Of a stretch of DNA of 38,819 nt, positions 35,366 through 38,819 are shown piece after piece. This DNA is from Pelotomaculum isophthalicicum JI (GTDB lineage: Bacteria; Bacillota; Desulfotomaculia; Desulfotomaculales; Pelotomaculaceae), in NCBI RefSeq assembly GCF_029478095.1, contig NZ_JAKOAV010000032.1, forward strand, positions 1 to 38,819, in the 5' to 3' direction. The position numbers and the translations under genes are program-made. How positions within the stretch are numbered: position 1 is the stretch's first letter; each line of letters begins with the position of its first letter. The notes beneath the pieces are model-generated. The model was not told where the DNA came from, did not search any database, and was given only the letters and a program-made list of their open reading frames with translations.

Positions 35366-37288
35366 CTACATGGCAATATCTTCCGTTTCAACGCCGGCAT
35401 TTTCCCCCTGGCCGGGCTGTTGCCGGGGCTGACCCTGGGCTTGATTTTGGTCTTGTTTTTCCTGTTTCTTCCTTTCAATGATAATCATTTTCAAACGCCT
35501 AATTTCTCCCGATGCCGTTTTAACACCATGCTTTATCCCGGACACCGGTTTAGGATACGGTTCTAACTCCAGTCGGTCCTTTTCCGCTTTACTGATCAGG
35601 TGGACATGGTTCCCAAGGCTAGCTAACTGACCGCGCTGAAAGATGACCGATTTGGAAAACGGCAACTTCAAAAAAACATTGGCGTGAATAAAGTGCTTGT
35701 CGTATTCTTGACTACTTTCTGTTCTCGTTCTGGTCACTAGTGGGTGGATGGCATCGCGGCTGCTGCTTTGCCCGTGGGAATCAACTACAACCTGACCTGT
35801 TTTTCGGGCAAAGTAATCTGCATCCGCTGGGTCCTCCACGTTAAAAACAATCTTCGTAGCCGTATTTGTTGCAACTGTATTCAGGAAGTCCTCACTGACG
35901 GACTTTAAGTCCCCCAGAGCCTGGTTCGCTAAGACCATTGCATAGTTCGCGCTGCGAACTTTTGCAATAATATTTTTAAAGGCGTTGCAGGCCATATTTT
36001 GAAATTCATCAATAGCCACTACCACCAGCCGGTCTTGCTGGGTTCTGAGAGCAGCCTGGGCCTGCAAGTCCATGGCGAGCATTTTTCCAATAGATGCTGC
36101 AAACTCCGGGGCTTCTGCAGATCGTAAGTCGAAGTAAACAACATCCCCATTTTTCATTATTTCTGCAAGGTCAATATCAGGTTCGATGTCGTTGATTCGC
36201 TTAAGGTCTGCAAACGGTGTCAGCGCAGCAGTTAATCCCTGCACCTGGCTAAGTGTCATTACTTCTCTTGTGATTTCTTTAACCAATTCCGGGTCCCGAA
36301 GTATCTCTCTTATATCTCTCATGCTACATTTGATACCTCTAGTTTCAAAATATCTTAGAATTGGTATAAATATAGCTTGTTGACAATAGGTATAATATTT
36401 TGCAGCACCTTGGAAAACCAATTCCAGTGCTGTCAATACACGTTCAACCTTACTAAGTGAAGTCCCTGAATTAAGAGGGTTATAGCTATTTGACTTAATT
36501 GTCGGGTGAAGTGAAAAATAATAAAACTTTTTCCCGGCTTTTTGGGCTTCTCGTGCCAAAAGTTGTATTGCCTGTAAATCACCTTTAAAGTCTACCGCAA
36601 CCACAGACAGACCATACCTAATGGCTTGAACGCATAAAGGAATAATAGCAAAGCTCGTTTTTCCTGTTCCGGCGCCACCTAACACGTGGATATGCTCTGC
36701 TAATTTATTCACTGGCAAATAGATTGGCCGCCTCATGTCGTTGAGGCCGAGGAAAATCTGCCCGGCAGGCGTCTTTTTTATTTCTTTTTCAATATCGTAA
36801 TTTACTTTCACAAATTTGATTTTCTGGATATCACGATCATGTTTATTTCTAGCATATTTACCGTAGATTATACTTGCCGCAATCGCTAAACCGCCAATTA
36901 TGTTCAGCCCGACCCATGTGTTAAACACGTTTGTAATGTTTATTGGAGCCCCGAACATATGCCGCAGGAATACCCACGATATTTTAAAAGGGTGCGTTAA
37001 ATACCAGCCTGGCCCAACCAGGTCGGAAGGGGGCAGCCCTTTTATGGTTAATGCGACACTACTAAAACTCTTCACTATTCCCCCAGCTAATGCTCCCAAT
37101 ATCGTTGCGTCTACGATAAATGCAGCGGCGCCAATTCCAGCCCATTTCAAGACGGGGATCAGCTTGATATCTTTAGCCAGGTACTCTGCAACTATAGTAC
37201 CTGCTTTACTGTTACCAAACCTACTCTTTTGGCGGTCAAACGCAGAAAGAATAGTTTTAGCAAATTTGCTCCACAGATCTTTAAACAT
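35366..37288 (-). CDS. VirD4/TraG-type coupling ATPase
   Basis: A 640-aa membrane-anchored ATPase that brings DNA-protein substrates to the conjugation channel. Two membrane helices lie at about 46-70 and 126-142. Walker A is GGAGTGKT (204-211), followed by VVAVDFKGDLQA, and Walker B is VVVAIDEFQN (422-431). A conserved LANQALGDL (sensor-like) follows. The C-terminus is basic and Gln/Gly-rich (QGQPRQQPGQGENAG). AGGAGTG precedes the ATG by about 8 nt. No VirB4 ATPase is in the window, so the rest of the secretion system, if present, must be to the right. Confidence 0.9.
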   Translation of the reverse strand: MFKDLWSKFAKTILSAFDRQKSRFGNSKAGTIVAEYLAKDIKLIPVLKWAGIGAAAFIVDATILGALAGGIVKSFSSVALTIKGLPPSDLVGPGWYLTHPFKISWVFLRHMFGAPINITNVFNTWVGLNIIGGLAIAASIIYGKYARNKHDRDIQKIKFVKVNYDIEKEIKKTPAGQIFLGLNDMRRPIYLPVNKLAEHIHVLGGAGTGKTSFAIIPLCVQAIRYGLSVVAVDFKGDLQAIQLLAREAQKAGKKFYYFSLHPTIKSNSYNPLNSGTSLSKVERVLTALELVFQGAAKYYTYCQQAIFIPILRYFETRGIKCSMRDIREILRDPELVKEITREVMTLSQVQGLTAALTPFADLKRINDIEPDIDLAEIMKNGDVVYFDLRSAEAPEFAASIGKMLAMDLQAQAALRTQQDRLVVVAIDEFQNMACNAFKNIIAKVRSANYAMVLANQALGDLKSVSEDFLNTVATNTATKIVFNVEDPADADYFARKTGQVVVDSHGQSSSRDAIHPLVTRTRTESSQEYDKHFIHANVFLKLPFSKSVIFQRGQLASLGNHVHLISKAEKDRLELEPYPKPVSGIKHGVKTASGEIRRLKMIIIERKKQEKQDQNQAQGQPRQQPGQGENAGVETEDIAM

Positions 37289-37329
37289 AATTCATCACTC
37301 CTATCATCATCATTATCCTTTGATCGCCA

Positions 37330-37594
37330 TAGTAGAGGTTGTGGGCATGTGGGCAACGTGGTAACGTTGCCCAAGCGATTGTGGACCTTGTGGTCAGACC
37401 GGCCGGAGAGCTGCACTATCAAAAGTCCGGAGCAGTTTGCGGTTAGCAACTCCTTACTAATGGCAGTTAACCGGGCTGTCCACAAGATCCACATGAGCGG
37501 CATGTCCACATCCCTTCTCCAGGCCGGCACTTTCCGCAAAACCGTACTATTAATGATGAACGTCCGTAAACAGAATATAGAACTTTAACGGACG
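37330..37594. other. Candidate replication origin: repeated TGTGGAC boxes and hairpins
   Basis: Boxes of the type WTGTGGRC appear in direct order at 37339, 37347, 37379 and 37388 and in inverted order at about 37478, 37487 and 37503. A hairpin GGGCAACG/CGTTGCCC (37351-37372) lies among them, and CGTCCGT/ACGGACG (37561-37594) after them. The boxes resemble DnaA boxes loosely. The region is next to a plasmid-type initiator gene. Confidence 0.4.
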
Positions 37595-37663
37595 CATTAA
37601 CGCCGGCTAGGAATATTGTCCGAAAGGTCTACTTTTACGACCAGGTATTCTTCCCTTAGTGAT

Positions 37664-38659
37664 TCAGGTATATAGGCTCCTGATAAACTCTTTCTTTTTT
37701 TCTTCCTGTTCTTTGGCTGAATAATATTTTGTCTCCGGCCTTACGGGTCTGGCTCTGGGGGTCCTGTTGTTGTGGCCATTTCTCCTTTTTGGAATAGAAT
37801 TTGTCTTAGCTGGCTGATCGGGTTGGATGTCATTCTCCAGCGCGTACCGCAGCCATGCACCCACGCCACGGATTACCACGCCTTGGGATAGTTGGCGGCG
37901 CATTTCGTCAAGGGCTGAAGAAACTTTCTCCGGAGAGTAATTTTTTTCAATATCTTTTGCGAAGCTAGCAGATATGTCGGCTCCGGCTACCGTCCTAACT
38001 TTTGAGCGAATCTGCTCCCATGCTGGAGTTTCTTCCGGGCCTTTTTCTTCCGGACCCGTTTGCAGTTCCTGGCCGCTACTACCCATATCGTCAGGATGCA
38101 AATCAAAAGCAGCGCCGTCATTCTCGACAGAGCTGCTTGCGCTTTTGGTATTTGAAATTCTTTCTACTTTGGGCAACTGATCAACAACAACAACATATTC
38201 CTTAATATGTGTTTCCTTCTGGGGGTAGTCTGAGACTACCCCACGAGGGTTGTCCTGGACTACCCCAGGGGTAGTCTCAGGCGACCCCTCGTAAATACTG
38301 TGTTTTTTGGGCATCGCTTCTCCGTTGTCGTTAATTGTTTCCTTGCCCTGGTCAAAAGGACTGTCAGGCGGGAAGATAACATACATATTTGACGTATCGG
38401 AGCCATTGTACCTTTTGCGCCTGTGCTTTACTACTAGACCTTTACTGTCCAACTGTTTCACGGCATCAATTGCGCTGATGCGGTGACAGCCACAGTCCCT
38501 GGCAATCACATCATATGCCGGCATTGATTCTCCATTACCGTTTGCCCTCCGGCAAAAGTAGATGTAAACTAATTTCTGTAAAGTAGACAGGTCTTGTCGT
38601 TCAAATATAGCGTCATAACTAAAGAATAACCCTGTCGGCCTGCCGAAAATGGTTGACAT
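37664..38659 (-). CDS. Plasmid-type replication initiator-like HTH protein
   Basis: A 331-aa protein. The N-terminal 110 residues are a winged-helix domain of the type found in plasmid and phage initiators: FFSYDAIFERQDLSTLQKLVYIYFCRRAN, then YDVIARDCGCHRISAIDAVKQLDSKGLVVK and YVIFPPDSPF. A disordered linker follows (about 115-210), then a helical region (about 210-290: FAKDIEKNYSPEKVSSALDEMRRQL and GVGAWLRYALEND) that resembles the DnaD-type end of initiators. The DNA for residues about 126-146 is a set of palindromic boxes (38222-38276). The gene has a strong ribosome binding site (GAGGTGAGG) and lies 34 bp downstream of a group II intron end. Confidence 0.65.
   Translation of the reverse strand: MSTIFGRPTGLFFSYDAIFERQDLSTLQKLVYIYFCRRANGNGESMPAYDVIARDCGCHRISAIDAVKQLDSKGLVVKHRRKRYNGSDTSNMYVIFPPDSPFDQGKETINDNGEAMPKKHSIYEGSPETTPGVVQDNPRGVVSDYPQKETHIKEYVVVVDQLPKVERISNTKSASSSVENDGAAFDLHPDDMGSSGQELQTGPEEKGPEETPAWEQIRSKVRTVAGADISASFAKDIEKNYSPEKVSSALDEMRRQLSQGVVIRGVGAWLRYALENDIQPDQPAKTNSIPKRRNGHNNRTPRARPVRPETKYYSAKEQEEKKKEFIRSLYT
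38222..38276. repeat. Palindromic GGGGTAGTC boxes inside the initiator gene
   Basis: Four 9-bp boxes: GGGGTAGTC (38222-38230), its inverse (38234-38242), inverse again (38258-38266) and GGGGTAGTC (38268-38276). They form two perfect palindromes, with 3-bp and 1-bp centres. The encoded residues repeat the pattern P-x-G-V-V. Confidence 0.8.
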
Positions 38660-38692
38660 GTTTTTGCCTCACCTCAAATCTTACTTCTCCAT

Positions 38693-38819
38693 ATCGAGTA
38701 GCTAAAAGTCGGGAAAATTAATCCCGACTTTTTGGCTCTCACAGAACCGTACGTACGGGCCTCGTATACGGCTCCTGACAAACCTCGGTCGTTATCATTC
38801 ATAATAACAAGGCAAAATC
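38693..38819 (-). mobile_element. Group II intron, 3' end (domains V and VI), cut by the window
   Basis: On the minus strand 38774-38744 reads GAGCCGTATACG and, 6 nt on, GTACGTACGGTTC: domain V with the catalytic AGC triad, nearly as in the lactococcal Ll.LtrB intron but with a shorter terminal loop (31 nt). It is followed by a stem with arms AAAAGTCGGG/CCCGACTTTT (domain VI) and a 3' end CTACTCGAT at about 38693, with the usual branch A seven bases from the end. The intron body and any reverse transcriptase lie to the right. The exon is the leader of the initiator gene. Confidence 0.75.

Larger units (their letters stand above)
11561..38819. mobile_element. Composite skin-type / integrative conjugative element within sigK (right end outside the window)
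   Basis: The left boundary is set by the break in sigK. Inside are a decayed and an intact large serine recombinase, a resolvase, a plasmid-type initiator, a coupling ATPase, a VirB6/TrbL-like protein, several toxin-antitoxin-like pairs and a group II intron end, none of which is usual chromosome content. No sigK 3' half was found up to the right edge, so the true extent is unknown and it is possible that the element ends earlier. Confidence 0.6.

Noticed and set aside
37192-37588. Overlapping open frames on both strands (115 and 119 codons)
   Set aside because: Each runs into the coupling ATPase gene at one end, they lie in the repeat-box region, and neither has a recognisable family or a good start.
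38702-38734. Hairpin with T-run read as a terminator
   Set aside because: Its position between domain V and the CTACTCGAT end fits domain VI of the group II intron better, although it could act as a terminator on the plus strand.

Overview
The window looks like the chromosome of a spore-forming anaerobic Firmicute of the Peptococcaceae type (Desulfotomaculum/Pelotomaculum-like). This is an inference from gene content: a split sporulation sigma factor gene sigK, a yqeG-aroE-aroC-aroK-aroB cluster, mobA, short heptad intergenic repeats and strong GGAGG-type ribosome binding sites. No rRNA or tRNA gene was seen.

Bases 1 to about 11,560 are mostly ordinary chromosome. They hold a DruA/DUF4338 gene coupled to a gene cut by the window edge, a small unknown gene, lgt, an LpdD-like gene, a REC-PAS-PAS-GGDEF-EAL c-di-GMP protein, a small starch-binding-type protein, the shikimate cluster and mobA.

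At 11,217 the mother-cell sigma factor gene sigK starts on the plus strand. Its similarity to SigK stops at residue about 115, at an AATGA sequence (the crossover pentamer of the Bacillus subtilis skin element, from memory). Facing it is a decayed 3' end of a large serine recombinase. From there to the right edge (more than 27 kb) everything looks accessory. I read this as a skin-type element in sigK; the sigK 3' half and the right boundary lie outside the window. The element looks composite. A first segment (11.6-19.0 kb) carries a heterodimeric ABC exporter and a MarR/MFS drug-efflux pair. At 19.0 kb the recombinase end and its flank appear a second time, now with an intact 500-aa recombinase.

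The second segment (19.0-38.8 kb) is transcribed almost wholly on the minus strand. It carries an Rpn-type nuclease, two TadE-like and one cysteine-rich TadG-like pseudopilin proteins, two secreted proteins, a DUF4258/DUF2283 pair, a divergent HTH regulatory switch, a small serine resolvase beside a hairpin-rich spacer, a Phd-like/HicA-like pair, two winged-helix 'replication-relaxation'-like proteins, a VirB6/TrbL-like membrane protein, a VirD4/TraG-type coupling ATPase, a candidate origin and a plasmid-type replication initiator. The edge cuts a group II intron whose 3' end (domains V and VI) is visible. The gene set suggests an integrative conjugative or mobilisable element living inside sigK.

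The least explained items are two near-identical 29-residue hydrophobic peptides, each with its own extended -10 promoter, a leader hairpin covering the Shine-Dalgarno sequence and a strong 3' hairpin (type I toxin-like), and about 470 nt of dense perfect hairpins between the coupling ATPase and the VirB6-like gene that may be a large structured RNA.
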